64,000 nt of DNA from Stella humosa (lineage in GTDB: Bacteria; Pseudomonadota; Alphaproteobacteria; ATCC43930; Allostellaceae): positions 4,694,001-4,758,000 of the forward strand of contig NZ_AP019700.1 in assembly GCF_006738645.1 (NCBI RefSeq). Reading direction: 5' to 3'. The position numbers were made by a program, and so were the translations under genes. Position 1 is the stretch's first letter; each line of letters starts with the position of its first letter. Positions 34,219-43,058 of this stretch are shown here, piece after piece. The notes under the pieces were generated by a model. That model was given only the letters and a program-made list of their open reading frames with translations. It searched no databases and was not told where the DNA came from.

Positions 34219-35565
34219 TCAGGCGAGGCCGTAGGCGCGGGCCATGAGCAGGATCGGGTGGGCGACCAGCTCGATCTCGGGCACGTCGCCCTCCAGCCGC
34301 TCGATCCCCTGCTTCAGGTGGGTCCCGGCCAGCGGGCATTCCGAGGCCAGGAACTGCTTGCCGGACTTGGCGGCCTGGCGGGCGGCGGGCTTGCCGACCT
34401 TCAGCGCGGTCTCGAAGTTGCCCTTCATCACGCCCCACGAGCCGCCATGGCCCGAGCAGCGCTCGATCACCGACACGGCCGCACCCGGCATCAGGCGCAG
34501 CATCTCGGCCCCCTTGGCGCCCATGTTCTGGGCGCGGGCATGGCAGGCGAGGTGCAGGGCGACACCGCCCGGCAGGGCCTGCATACCGGGAGCGATCCCC
34601 TCCTTGCGGGCGATGTCGACGACATATTCCGTGATGTCGAAGGTGGCGTCGGCCAGCCGGCGCACGTCGGCGTCGCCCGGCAGGATCAGCGGCCATTCGA
34701 ACTTCAGCATCAGCGCGCAGGACGGTGTCAGCGCCACGATGTCATGGCCCTGGTCGATCCAGGGCTTCATCGCGGCGGCCACCTTGCGGGCCTTGTCGGC
34801 AACGCGGGCGATATCGCCCTGCTCCAGTTGCGGCATGCCGCAGCAGCCGGGATAGACCACCTCGGTCGCCACGCCGTTGCGGGCCAGCACGGCGCGCGCA
34901 GCAGCGCCAATGTCCGGATTGTTGTAGTTCACGAAGCAGGTCGCGTAGAGCGCGGCCTTGCGCCCGAAAGCCGGCGCCTCGGCGTTGACCGCCGGCACCT
35001 CGCCTTTGGCCCGCGAGACGAAGGTGCGGCCATGGAACTTCGGCAGGTCGGCGGCGCGGTCGATGCCGGTCGCTTTCTCCAGCAGCGGCCGGGTCAGCGT
35101 GTTGTCGGTCTTCGATGCCCAGTTGGCGATCGGCGCGACGATGCCGGCCAGCTTGCCGTTGCGATCGGTCTCGGTGAGCTGGCGGGCGGCGAAGCCGACG
35201 CCGCTGGTGCCCGCCTGCCGCTCGGCCATGCGGTAGCGCAGCATGAGGTGCGGGAAATCGAGGTTGAACTCGTGCGGCGGCACGTAGGGGCACTTGGTCA
35301 TGTAGCACATGTCGCAGAGCGTGCAGGCATCCACGACCGGCTTGAAGTCGGCGCTCTTCACCTCGTCCAGCTCGCCGGTTGGCGAGGCGTCGACGAGGTC
35401 GAACAGGCGGGGAAAGCTGTCGCACAGATTGAAGCAGCGGCGACAGCCGTGGCAGATGTCGAAGACCCGGCGCAGCTCGGCATCGAGCTTTTCCGGATCG
35501 GTGAAATCGGGGTTCTGCCAGTCCAGCGGATGGCGGGTCGGCGCCTCCAGGCTGCCCTCGCGCAT
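34219..35565 (-). CDS. GlpC/HdrD-like iron-sulfur CCG-domain protein
   Basis: 448 residues. Two [4Fe-4S] ferredoxin motifs lie at Cys38-41-44-48 (CHGCRRCFNLC) and Cys81-84-87-92 (CTLCDMCYMTKC). Two CCG (DUF3483-type) repeats follow: YATCFVNYNNPDIGAAARAVLARNGV...GCCGMPQLEQG and LACHARAQNMGAKGAEMLRLMPG...CSGHGGSWG. The second repeat has CSGHGG in place of CCG. Such proteins pass electrons between flavins or quinones and thiol/disulfide or peroxidase partners. With rubrerythrin encoded just upstream, it is a plausible electron donor to it. GGGGAGG precedes the ATG. Confidence 0.88.
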   Translation of the reverse strand: MREGSLEAPTRHPLDWQNPDFTDPEKLDAELRRVFDICHGCRRCFNLCDSFPRLFDLVDASPTGELDEVKSADFKPVVDACTLCDMCYMTKCPYVPPHEFNLDFPHLMLRYRMAERQAGTSGVGFAARQLTETDRNGKLAGIVAPIANWASKTDNTLTRPLLEKATGIDRAADLPKFHGRTFVSRAKGEVPAVNAEAPAFGRKAALYATCFVNYNNPDIGAAARAVLARNGVATEVVYPGCCGMPQLEQGDIARVADKARKVAAAMKPWIDQGHDIVALTPSCALMLKFEWPLILPGDADVRRLADATFDITEYVVDIARKEGIAPGMQALPGGVALHLACHARAQNMGAKGAEMLRLMPGAAVSVIERCSGHGGSWGVMKGNFETALKVGKPAARQAAKSGKQFLASECPLAGTHLKQGIERLEGDVPEIELVAHPILLMARAYGLA

Positions 35566-35689
35566 CGCGTGCCTCCCCTTCGCCCCTTGTCGCCGCGCCC
35601 CAGGGCGGCGGCTTCGTCCAAGACCAGGGGCCGACCGCCGACGATGCCGGCGGTCGGCCCTGTTCGCTTAGCGGAACAACCTGACCAGA

Positions 35690-36112
35690 TCAGGCGCCGA
35701 TGGTGTCGAGCGCCTTCTGGAAGCGCCCGGCGTGGGACTTCTCGGCCTTGGCCAGCGTCTCGAACCAGTCGGCGATCTCGTCGAAGCCCTCTTCGCGGGC
35801 CGAACGCGCCATGCCCGGATACATGTCGGTGTATTCGTGGGTCTCGCCCGCGATCGCCGCGCGCAGGTTGTCGCCCGTCGGACCGATCGGGTGGCCCGTC
35901 GCCGGGTCGCCGGTCTCCTCGAGGAACTCGAGATGGCCGTGGGCGTGGCCGGTCTCACCCTCGGCGGTGGAGCGGAACACGGCGGCGATGTCGTTGTAGC
36001 CTTCCACGTCCGCCTTCTGGGCGAAGTAGAGGTAGCGGCGATTGGCCTGCGACTCGCCGGCGAAGGCGGCCTTCAGATTCTCTTCGGTCTTGGATCCCTT
36101 GAGCGACGCCAT
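35690..36112 (-). CDS. Rubrerythrin (diiron domain only)
   Basis: 140 residues from ATG 36112, preceded by GAGGAGG. The ferritin-like four-helix bundle has the diiron ligands Glu20, Glu53-x-x-His56, Glu90 and Glu124-x-x-His127. It lacks the C-terminal rubredoxin domain of classical rubrerythrin, so needs an external electron donor, and the Fe-S protein encoded 124 bp downstream is a candidate. Rubrerythrins reduce hydrogen peroxide. The promoter region carries an Irr-box-like palindrome. The gap to the next gene (35566-35689) has no clear signal. Confidence 0.9.
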   Translation of the reverse strand: MASLKGSKTEENLKAAFAGESQANRRYLYFAQKADVEGYNDIAAVFRSTAEGETGHAHGHLEFLEETGDPATGHPIGPTGDNLRAAIAGETHEYTDMYPGMARSAREEGFDEIADWFETLAKAEKSHAGRFQKALDTIGA

Positions 36113-36132
36113 GGTCGTCCTCCTCGTTCGTG

Positions 36133-36168
36133 CCGAATGTTCGGTCGTGGAGGGAACCGGAACGTTCC
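36133..36168. promoter_or_regulatory. Two short palindromes in the rubrerythrin leader
   Basis: CCGAATGTTCGG (arms CCGAA and TTCGG, 36133-36144) and GGAACGTTCC (36159-36168), both between the predicted start point and the start codon. The second contains the GGAA/TTCC core of the upstream Irr-like box and might be a weaker accessory site or a leader stem. Confidence 0.35.
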
Positions 36169-36179
36169 CCACGACCTAG

Positions 36180-36208
36180 GCATAAGGCAGAACCATGGGT
36201 CCGTTCAA
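36180..36208 (-). promoter_or_regulatory. Predicted promoter of the rubrerythrin operon
   Basis: On the minus strand TTGAAC (-35, 36208-36203) and TTATGC (-10, 36185-36180) are separated by 17 bp. The spacing is ideal for sigma-70. The upstream edge is directly against the Irr-like box, so the regulator could contact RNA polymerase or block the -35. Confidence 0.55.
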
Positions 36209-36209
36209 G

Positions 36210-36232
36210 CTGTTTGGAACGGTTCCAAACAG
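36210..36232. promoter_or_regulatory. Irr box (iron control element)-like palindrome
   Basis: A perfect inverted repeat: arms CTGTTTGGAA and TTCCAAACAG around CGG. The core TTTGGAA-CGG-TTCCAAA matches the published alphaproteobacterial Irr box TTTAGAA-N3-TTCTAAA in arm length and spacing, with one symmetric change (A to G, T to C). It lies 25 bp after the irr gene and abuts the -35 of the rubrerythrin promoter. It has no T-tract on either strand, which argues against a terminator. Confidence 0.7.
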
Positions 36233-36256
36233 AATTCAACCCATTGAGAATGCGTC

Positions 36257-36688
36257 TTATTTCGACTTTGTGGAGGCGCGCAGGATGACGTCGATCCGAC
36301 TGACCTCGACCCCCTCGGGCAGGTCCGGCAGGCCGGCGATGGCGATCTGCGCCGCCGGCACGTCGACCAGCCGCCCGTTCTCCTCGAAGAAGAGATGATG
36401 GTGGTCGGAGACGTTGGTGTCGAAATACGAACGCCCGGCCTCGACCACGACCTCGCGCATCATGCCGGCGCGCGTGAACTGATGGAGCGTGTTGTAGACG
36501 GTCGCCAGCGACACGCGGATGCCGCCGTGAGCCGCCTCGGCATGCACCTGCTCGGCAGTGACGTGCCGATCCTCGCCTTCGAACAGCAGGCGCGCCAGCG
36601 CGAGGCGCTGGCGGGTCGGCCGCAGCTCCGAGGCACGAAGCCGCTCCAGGGCGGCCGCAAATGGGCGGTTGTGGGTCACTTGCGACAT
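36257..36688 (-). CDS. irr: Irr-type Fur family iron-responsive regulator
   Basis: 143 residues from ATG 36688. The winged-helix region LRPTRQRLALARLLFEGEDRHVTAEQVHAEAAHGGIRVSLATVYNTLHQFTRAGMMREV and the dimerisation motif YFDTNVSDHHHLFFEENGRLVDVP (His96-98) follow Irr, not Fur, Zur or PerR. Irr represses or activates iron, haem and peroxide-stress genes and is destabilised by haem. The N-terminal haem regulatory Cys-Pro motif of Bradyrhizobium Irr is absent, as in most other Irr proteins. It lies upstream of, and in the same direction as, a rubrerythrin operon preceded by an Irr-like box. Confidence 0.9.
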   Translation of the reverse strand: MSQVTHNRPFAAALERLRASELRPTRQRLALARLLFEGEDRHVTAEQVHAEAAHGGIRVSLATVYNTLHQFTRAGMMREVVVEAGRSYFDTNVSDHHHLFFEENGRLVDVPAAQIAIAGLPDLPEGVEVSRIDVILRASTKSK

Positions 36689-36746
36689 ATAGGGCGAACC
36701 GGGGCCGTTGTGAAGGCCGACCCCGGAGTCCCTTGTGACCGGGGCG

Positions 36747-38144
36747 TCAGTCCCCGGTCCGCACCCGCTCGACCAGTTCCCGCACGGTCGGCACGAAGCC
36801 ATTGCGATAGAACGGGTCGGTGGTGAAGCGATAGGCGTTGTGGCCGGCAAACATCAGCTGCTGGTTGACGTCGTCGGAATGGCTGATCGCCTGCAGCGTC
36901 TTCTGGATGCAGAAGGAGCGCGGGTCGGCCTTCTTGCCGGTGGTGCCGGCCTCGGTCTGCGCCCAGTTGGAGAAGGCGCAGGCCGACAGGCAGCCCATGC
37001 AGTCGATCTGGTCGGTGCGGATCTGGTCGGCCGCCGACGGCGTGACGAAGATCAACGTCGAATCGGGTGTGCGTAGCGCCTCGGTGAAGCCGGCCGCGAC
37101 CCAGGCCTCGGCGTGGTCGCGGTCGGAATGAGTCAGGTAGACGAGGCGGCCGCGGGCGCCGGTCGCGAACGCGGTGTCGTGCTCGCCGACCGGCTCGCCC
37201 GTGTAGGCGACCTGGCGGTCGCTGCGGCCCTTCAGTTCCTCCAGGAACGGGTTGCGTACGGCCGAGGAGTAGAAGCCGGTCGGGGAGAAGCGGTTAAGAT
37301 AGACGTCGCCTTCCTCCAGCGTCACCAGCTTGCGCTTCCAGGCCTCCGAGATCGGGCTTTCCTGGGTCAGCAGCGGCCGGGTGCCGAACTGGAAGGCGAT
37401 GGGGCCAAGCTCGGGATTGCCCAGCCAGTCCTCCCACTCGCGCAGGTACCAGACGCCGCCGGCCATGAAGATCGGCGTGTTGCCCAGCCCGTACTCGACC
37501 ATCGTCCGGCGCAGCTCGACGACGCGCGGGTAGGGCGATTCGGGCCGCTCGGGGTTCTCGCTGTTGGACAGGCCGTTATGGCCGCCGGCCAGCCACGGGT
37601 CCTCGTAGACGACGCCACCCAGCCACTCCGAGAAGCGGTGGTAGGCGCGCTTCCACAGCGCCTTGAAGGCGCGCGAGGAGGACACGATGGGATAGTAGTG
37701 GACGCCGTAGCGGGCACAGATCTCGGCGATCTTGTAGGGCATGCCGGCGCCGCAGGTGACGCCGTGGATCAGCCCCTTGGCCCCTTCCAGCACGCCGTGA
37801 AGAACGCGCTCGGATCCGCCCATCTCCCACAGCACGTTCATGTGGATGCGGCCGCCGCCGTTGGAGCGCTCGTGGGCGATGCGGGCCTGGGTGATGCCGC
37901 CCTTGATGGCGTAGGCGATCAGTTCCTCATGGCGCTCGCGCCGCGTGCGACCACTATAGGTCTGCGGGATCGGCCGGCCCTCCAGGTCGTAGGAGTCGGC
38001 GTTCACGCCCGAGAACGTGCCGACGCCGTCGGCCTCGGCCCAGGCGCCGGAGCTCTCGCCGTTGGAAACCGCAATGCCCTTGCCACCTTCGACCAGCGGC
38101 CAGACCTCACGTCCAGAAATCAGAATCGGCTGCAGAGCCTTCAC
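36747..38144 (-). CDS. Nitronate monooxygenase-like FMN protein with C-terminal Cys cluster
   Basis: 465 residues of the NMO/2-nitropropane dioxygenase TIM-barrel family: GLIHGVTCGAGMP, HYYPIVSSSRAFKALWKRA, DPWLAGGHNGLSN and GNTPIFMAGGVWYL are FMN-site elements. It is longer than ordinary NMOs (about 320-380 residues). The extra C-terminal part has CMGCLSACAFSNW and a later DPRSFC, a CxxCxxxC...C set that could hold an Fe-S cluster. The upstream neighbours are RNA genes, so it may be first gene of the irr unit (58 bp to irr). Substrate unknown. Confidence 0.82.
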   Translation of the reverse strand: MKALQPILISGREVWPLVEGGKGIAVSNGESSGAWAEADGVGTFSGVNADSYDLEGRPIPQTYSGRTRRERHEELIAYAIKGGITQARIAHERSNGGGRIHMNVLWEMGGSERVLHGVLEGAKGLIHGVTCGAGMPYKIAEICARYGVHYYPIVSSSRAFKALWKRAYHRFSEWLGGVVYEDPWLAGGHNGLSNSENPERPESPYPRVVELRRTMVEYGLGNTPIFMAGGVWYLREWEDWLGNPELGPIAFQFGTRPLLTQESPISEAWKRKLVTLEEGDVYLNRFSPTGFYSSAVRNPFLEELKGRSDRQVAYTGEPVGEHDTAFATGARGRLVYLTHSDRDHAEAWVAAGFTEALRTPDSTLIFVTPSAADQIRTDQIDCMGCLSACAFSNWAQTEAGTTGKKADPRSFCIQKTLQAISHSDDVNQQLMFAGHNAYRFTTDPFYRNGFVPTVRELVERVRTGD

Positions 38145-38222
38145 GAAACCACCCCGCCTTCGACAGGAATTCCAATGTGCCTGGACGCTATATAGGCGAC
38201 CAGCGGCTGCTTGACGAGACGA

Positions 38223-38948
38223 TCAGCCGGCCAGCGGCAGGATCGCCTCCGGCCGGTCCGAGCAGATGCAGTCGACACCCCAGCCGAACAGCTCGGCCGC
38301 CCGCTCGGGCTCGTTCACGGTATAGGCCAGCACGGGATAGCCCGCCCGATGCACCGCCGCCACCGTGGCCTCGTCGAGGTCGCGTTGCCGGCAATGCAGG
38401 CTGACGGCGCCCAGGCGCTCGACGCGCGCCTGCCAGTCCTCGGGCACCGCCCGCACCAGCAGGCCGCGCGGCAGGGCCGGTGCCACCTCGCGCGCGGCCT
38501 CCAGCGAGGCTTCGGCATAGCTCGACAGCAGCAGCGGCGGCCGGTCGGCCGGCCAGCGATCGGCCAGCCGGCGGGCGACGGCGGCGCCGGTCTCCCGCTC
38601 GCGGCCGGGGCAGGCCTTGATCTCGACATTGGCCGACATGCCGTGGCTGAGCAGCAGGTCGATCGCCTCGTCGAAGCTGGGCACACGCTCGCCCGCGAAC
38701 TCCGGGCCGAACCAGGCCCCGGCATCGAGCGCGCGGATGGCGGCGTAGGCGGTGTCGGCCACCGCCCCCTTGCCGTCCGTCGTGCGCTCCAGCACGGCGT
38801 CGTGCATCACGATCGGCACGCCGTCGCCCGACAGCTTCACGTCGAACTCCACCCAGCCGACGCCCAACTGGTGGGCGCGGCGCAGGCCGGCCAGCGTGTT
38901 CTCGGGCGCCGAGGCGGCTGCGCCCCGGTGCCCGACGACACGCGGCAG
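38223..38948 (-). CDS. ugpQ: Glycerophosphodiester phosphodiesterase, non-canonical start
   Basis: A cytoplasmic GDPD hydrolysing glycerophosphodiesters to glycerol-3-phosphate. The catalytic motif VGHRGAAASAPENTLAGLRRAHQLGVGWVEFDVKLSGDGVPIVMHD is intact only if translation starts upstream of the TTG at 38867, which falls after the HRG and PENT motifs. No ATG, GTG or TTG exists in frame between the HRG motif and the pnp coding region; CTG 38948 gives a 241-residue protein of normal length starting (M)PRVVGHRG, with AGGG about 11 bases upstream. ATA at 38972, overlapping the pnp TAG stop, is another option. The gene follows pnp directly. Confidence 0.82.
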   Translation of the reverse strand: MPRVVGHRGAAASAPENTLAGLRRAHQLGVGWVEFDVKLSGDGVPIVMHDAVLERTTDGKGAVADTAYAAIRALDAGAWFGPEFAGERVPSFDEAIDLLLSHGMSANVEIKACPGRERETGAAVARRLADRWPADRPPLLLSSYAEASLEAAREVAPALPRGLLVRAVPEDWQARVERLGAVSLHCRQRDLDEATVAAVHRAGYPVLAYTVNEPERAAELFGWGVDCICSDRPEAILPLAG

Positions 38949-38968
38949 ACGATAGAAGCCCTGGCCGA

Positions 38969-41089
38969 CTATTGGCCGGCCTCGGACTTGGCGGCGTCCT
39001 GGAGGTCGGCGCCGGTGGCCTGGTCGACGACCTTCATCGACAGGCGCACCTTGCCGCGCTCGTCGATGCCCAGCACCTTCACCTTCACCTGGTCGCCGAC
39101 ATTGACGACGTCGGTCACCTTGCCCACGCGGCTGGCGGCCAGCTCGCTGATGTGGACCAGGCCGTCGCGGGTGCCGAGGAAGTTGACGAAGGCGCCGAAA
39201 TCGACGGTCTTCACCACCTTGCCGTTGTAGATGACACCCATCTCCGGCTCGGCGACGATGCCGCGGATCCAGTCGATGGCCTTCTGGGCGGCATCGGCGT
39301 CGACGGCGGCGACCTTGATCGTGCCGTCATCCTCGATGTCGATCTTGGCGCCGGTCACTTCGCAGATCTCGCGGATGACCTTGCCGCCGGAGCCGATCAC
39401 TTCGCGGATCTTCTCCTTCGGGATGCTGATGGTGGTGATCCGCGGCGCGTTGCCGCTCACCCCCTCGCGCGCCGTCGTCAGCGCCTTTTCCATCTCGGCC
39501 AGGATGTGCAGGCGGCCGGCGGCGGCCTGGGCCAGGGCCACGCGCATGATCTCCTCGGTGATCGAGGTGATCTTGATGTCCATCTGCAGGGCGGTGACGC
39601 CGCGGTCGGTGCCGGCCACCTTGAAGTCCATGTCGCCCAGGTGATCCTCGTCGCCGAGGATGTCGGACAGCACGGCGTGGCGGTCGCCTTCCTTGATCAG
39701 GCCCATGGCGATGCCTGCCACCGGACGGATCAGCGGCACGCCCGCATCCATCATCGACAGCGACGAGCCGCACACCGTGGCCATCGAGGACGAGCCGTTC
39801 GATTCCGTGATCTCGGAGACCACGCGGATCGTGTAGGGGAAGGCTTCCTTCTTCGGCAGCAGCGGGCGCACGGCGCGCCATGCCAGCTTGCCATGGCCGA
39901 TCTCGCGACGGCCGGGGCTGCCCATGCGGCCGGCTTCACCCACCGAGTAGGGGGGGAAGTTGTAGTGCAGCATGAAGTTCTCGCGGTACTCGCCCGCCAG
40001 CGCGTCGATCACCTGCTCGTCCTGGCCGGTGCCGAGCGTGGTCACCACCAGGGCCTGGGTCTCGCCGCGGGTGAAGAGCGCGCTGCCATGGGCGCGCTTC
40101 AGCAGGCCGACCTCGGACACGATCGGGCGCACGGTGCGCACGTCGCGGCCGTCGATGCGGATGCCGGTGTCGAGGATGGCGCCGCGCACGACGTCGGCCT
40201 CCATCGACTTGAAGATGCCCTTGGCGATCTCGCGGTCTTCCTCGGGCAGCGATGCCAGCGCGCCGGCCTTGGCGGCCGCGACCTTCTCGTGGCGCTGCTG
40301 CTTGGAGCGCTCCATGTAGGCATCGCGGAAGTCGCCGGCGAACGCCGCCAGCTTGGCCTTCACGGGCGCGATCGCCGGCGACGGCTCGGGCATCGGCCAC
40401 GGATCCTTGGCGGCCTTCTCGGCGAGCTGGATGATGGCGTCGATGACCGGCTGGAACGACTTGTGGCCGAAGGTGACCGCGCCCAGCATGATGTCTTCCG
40501 ACAGCTCCTTGGCCTCGGACTCCACCATCAGGACGCCTTCGCTGGTGCCGGCGACGACGAGGTCGAGGGCCGATGCGCCCAGCGTCTCGGTCAGCGGGTT
40601 CAGCACGTACTCGCCGTTGACGTAGCCGACGCGGGCCGCGGCCACCGGGCCGAAGAACGGCAGGCCGGACAGCGTGAGGGCCGCCGAGGCGCCGACCATG
40701 GCGACGACGTCGGGGTCATTCTCCAGGTCGTGCGACAGCACGGTGCAGACGACCTGGACCTCGTTCTGGAAGCCCTTGGCGAACAGGGGCCGGATCGGAC
40801 GGTCGATGAGGCGGGAGACCAGAGTCTCCTTCTCGGTCGGCCGGCCCTCGCGCTTGAAGAAGCCGCCCGGGATCTTGCCCGCGGCGAAGGTCTTCTCCTG
40901 ATAATTGACCGTGAGCGGGAAGAAATCGATCCCGGGCCGCGCCTGCTTCACGCCGACGACCGTGCAGAGCACGGTGGTCTCGCCGTAGGTCGCCATCACG
41001 GCGCCATCGGCCTGGCGGGCGATCTTGCCCGTCTCGAGCACGAGCTTGCGCCCGCCCCACGTCAACTCCACGCGCTGAATGTCGAACAT
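38969..41089 (-). CDS. pnp: Polyribonucleotide nucleotidyltransferase
   Basis: 706 residues: two RNase PH domains ([40 protein letters not shown] in the first, [39 protein letters not shown] in the second), a KH domain ([33 protein letters not shown], about 552-585) and an S1 domain ([34 protein letters not shown], about 620-655). It degrades RNA 3' to 5' with phosphate. GGTGGAAGG precedes the ATG. It follows rpsO after 242 bp, the classical rpsO-pnp order. That leader is GC-rich with several potential stems and no ORF; pnp leaders are commonly targets of RNase III/PNPase autocontrol. Confidence 0.98.
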   Translation of the reverse strand: MFDIQRVELTWGGRKLVLETGKIARQADGAVMATYGETTVLCTVVGVKQARPGIDFFPLTVNYQEKTFAAGKIPGGFFKREGRPTEKETLVSRLIDRPIRPLFAKGFQNEVQVVCTVLSHDLENDPDVVAMVGASAALTLSGLPFFGPVAAARVGYVNGEYVLNPLTETLGASALDLVVAGTSEGVLMVESEAKELSEDIMLGAVTFGHKSFQPVIDAIIQLAEKAAKDPWPMPEPSPAIAPVKAKLAAFAGDFRDAYMERSKQQRHEKVAAAKAGALASLPEEDREIAKGIFKSMEADVVRGAILDTGIRIDGRDVRTVRPIVSEVGLLKRAHGSALFTRGETQALVVTTLGTGQDEQVIDALAGEYRENFMLHYNFPPYSVGEAGRMGSPGRREIGHGKLAWRAVRPLLPKKEAFPYTIRVVSEITESNGSSSMATVCGSSLSMMDAGVPLIRPVAGIAMGLIKEGDRHAVLSDILGDEDHLGDMDFKVAGTDRGVTALQMDIKITSITEEIMRVALAQAAAGRLHILAEMEKALTTAREGVSGNAPRITTISIPKEKIREVIGSGGKVIREICEVTGAKIDIEDDGTIKVAAVDADAAQKAIDWIRGIVAEPEMGVIYNGKVVKTVDFGAFVNFLGTRDGLVHISELAASRVGKVTDVVNVGDQVKVKVLGIDERGKVRLSMKVVDQATGADLQDAAKSEAGQ

Positions 41090-41331
41090 CCCATTATCCT
41101 TCCACCGGGGCGGCGGACTTTGCCCGAGGCCCCTTCCTCGCCGACGCGCGGCCGTCCGCGCGTCGCCGCGCCCGGTCCTTCCGGGCGCCCGATCCTGGGG
41201 CGGGGTCGGCCGGCGCCGACGGTCACCCGCCCTTCTTTACGTCCCGGCATCCGATCGGGTGGATGCGGGGAGGGCGCGCCGCCCAGGCCCTACCGCCTTG
41301 CCGGCGGGGGGCGCACGGGCGGCGCGGCCGC

Positions 41332-41601
41332 TTACCGGCGCAGACCGAGCCGGGCGATCAGCCCCTCGTACCGCTTCACGTCCCGGCTCTTCAGATAGTC
41401 GAGCAGGCGACGACGCTGGCCGACCATCATCAGCAGGCCGCGGCGCGAGTGGAAATCCTTCTTGTGGGTGCCGAGATGCTCGGTCAGATTCTTGATCCGT
41501 TCGCTCAGGATCGCGACCTGAACTTCCGGGGAGCCGCTGTCGCCTTCCTTGGTGGCGTATTCGGCAATCACTTCCTGCTTGCGCACAGGCGAAATCGACA
41601 T
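41332..41601 (-). CDS. rpsO: 30S ribosomal protein S15
   Basis: 89 residues, the standard length. The 16S rRNA-binding signature is in [51 protein letters not shown]. It lies 18 bp after truB and before pnp in the conserved order. The distance to pnp (242 bp) leaves room for transcript processing. Confidence 0.99.
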   Translation of the reverse strand: MSISPVRKQEVIAEYATKEGDSGSPEVQVAILSERIKNLTEHLGTHKKDFHSRRGLLMMVGQRRRLLDYLKSRDVKRYEGLIARLGLRR

Positions 41602-41619
41602 CGCTGTCTCCTTGGGATT

Positions 41620-42600
41620 CTAGAGGTTCATCACGCGCACCGGCCGGATGGCGCCGTCCCCCACTTCGGCCAGGGCGACCAGTCGCTCGCCTTGGAAGGC
41701 GGCTACGACCGTGCCTTCGCCGAGCGTGGCGAGCCGGCGGATCATTTCCGCCGAGCCCGGCGACACGGCACCGCCATGTCGCAGACGCTCCGCCTCCGCT
41801 TCCGTCAAGGCCAGTGCCGGGATGTCGTCCAGCGCGGTCGCGACAGGAAGCAGGTGCGCGATAATCGCGGCCTTATCGCAGAGATCACCCCCCTTATCTA
41901 GCGGAATCTCCCCGTCAAGCCATTTTCGCTCGCCCACCGATATGGCCTGGGTCAGGTCGAAGGGCCCGACGCGGGTGCGCCGGAGGGCCGCGACATGGCC
42001 GCAGGTGCCGAGCGCCCGGGCAAGGTCGCGGGCGAGGCTGCGCATGTAGACGCCCTTGCCGCAATCGACCTCGAACTCCGCCTCGTCGGGCGAGGCGCCG
42101 GGGTCGAGCGGCCGGATGGCGTCGATCCGTGCCAGGCGGGCAGCCAGCGGCGCCGGCGCCTCGCCTTCGCCCGCGGCATGGGCGCGCGCCAGGTCATAGG
42201 AGCGCTGGCCGGCAACCTTGATGGCCGAGAAGGCCGGCGGCACCTGCATGATCTGGCCGATGAAGGCGGGCAATGCCGCAGCGATGGCCGCGGCGTCCGG
42301 GCGCACCTGGCTGGTGCGGGTGACGGTGCCCTCGCGGTCGTCGGTCGAGCGCTCCTCGCCCCAGGCGATGCGCATGCGATAGGTCTTGGCGCCGGTCATG
42401 GCGAAGCCGACCGTCTTGGTCGCCTCGCCAAGTGCGATCGGCAGCAGGCCGGTCGCCAGCGGGTCGAGCGTGCCGCCATGGCCCACCTTGGCGGCCCCCG
42501 TCAGCCGGCGAACGCGGCCGACGGCGGCGGTGGAGGTGAGCCCCAGCGGCTTGTCGAGAACCAGCCAGCCGTGGATCGCCTCGCGCTCAGCGCGCCTCAT
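41620..42600 (-). CDS. truB: tRNA pseudouridine(55) synthase
   Basis: 326 residues with catalytic Asp46 in GHGGTLDPLATGLLPIALGEATK, plus WLVLDKPLGLTST near the N-terminus and the YMRSLARDLARALGT motif. It makes the T-loop pseudouridine in tRNAs. ATG 42600 lies within the 3' end of rbfA (14-bp overlap), implying translational coupling; another in-frame ATG at 42624 is less likely. Confidence 0.98.
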   Translation of the reverse strand: MRRAEREAIHGWLVLDKPLGLTSTAAVGRVRRLTGAAKVGHGGTLDPLATGLLPIALGEATKTVGFAMTGAKTYRMRIAWGEERSTDDREGTVTRTSQVRPDAAAIAAALPAFIGQIMQVPPAFSAIKVAGQRSYDLARAHAAGEGEAPAPLAARLARIDAIRPLDPGASPDEAEFEVDCGKGVYMRSLARDLARALGTCGHVAALRRTRVGPFDLTQAISVGERKWLDGEIPLDKGGDLCDKAAIIAHLLPVATALDDIPALALTEAEAERLRHGGAVSPGSAEMIRRLATLGEGTVVAAFQGERLVALAEVGDGAIRPVRVMNL

Positions 42601-43015
42601 CGTCTGGGTCGGGGGCGGCTTCATCTCCCCCCAGGTCGCGCGCCACCTCGGGCCGGCGCAGCAGCCCGTCGATGCGCTGGGCATGCTCGAACGACGTGTC
42701 GATGGCGAAGTCGAGCTGCGGCACCAGCCGCAGTTCGACGGCACGGCCGACCTGCCCGCGCAGGAAGGGGGCCGCCCGGCGCAGGGCCGCCAGCGAATCG
42801 GCAGCCCGCTCGCCGCCCAGCGGCATGACGTAGGCGGTGGCGTTGCGCAGGTCCGGGCTGACCCGAACCTGCGTCACGGTGATGGACAGGCCCTGGAGGG
42901 CCGGGTCACGGAGTTCGTCCCGTGCCAGAACCCCGGCCAGGACATGGCGCAGCTCTTCCCCGACGCGAAGCTGGCGCTGCGTCGGGGGGCTGCCGCCGGA
43001 ACGGCGGCGGGTCAT
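42587..43015 (-). CDS. rbfA: Ribosome-binding factor A
   Basis: 142 residues with the KH-like fold: RQLRVGEELRHVLAGVLARDELRDPALQGLSITVTQVRVSPDLRNATAYVMPLG. It helps mature the 30S subunit at the 5' end of 16S rRNA. The acidic C-terminal tail (GGDEAAPDPDDEAR) overlaps truB. It lies 43 bp after infB. Confidence 0.96.
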   Translation of the reverse strand: MTRRRSGGSPPTQRQLRVGEELRHVLAGVLARDELRDPALQGLSITVTQVRVSPDLRNATAYVMPLGGERAADSLAALRRAAPFLRGQVGRAVELRLVPQLDFAIDTSFEHAQRIDGLLRRPEVARDLGGDEAAPDPDDEAR

Positions 43016-43058
43016 GCTTGGCCTCGTTTCGTGCGGAGGGAAGGGAGTGGCCGCCGGC

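Noticed and set aside
36210-36232. The palindrome as terminator of irr
   Set aside because: The stem is perfect but neither strand has a following T-run, and it matches the Irr box and abuts a -35. A minor terminating effect cannot be excluded.
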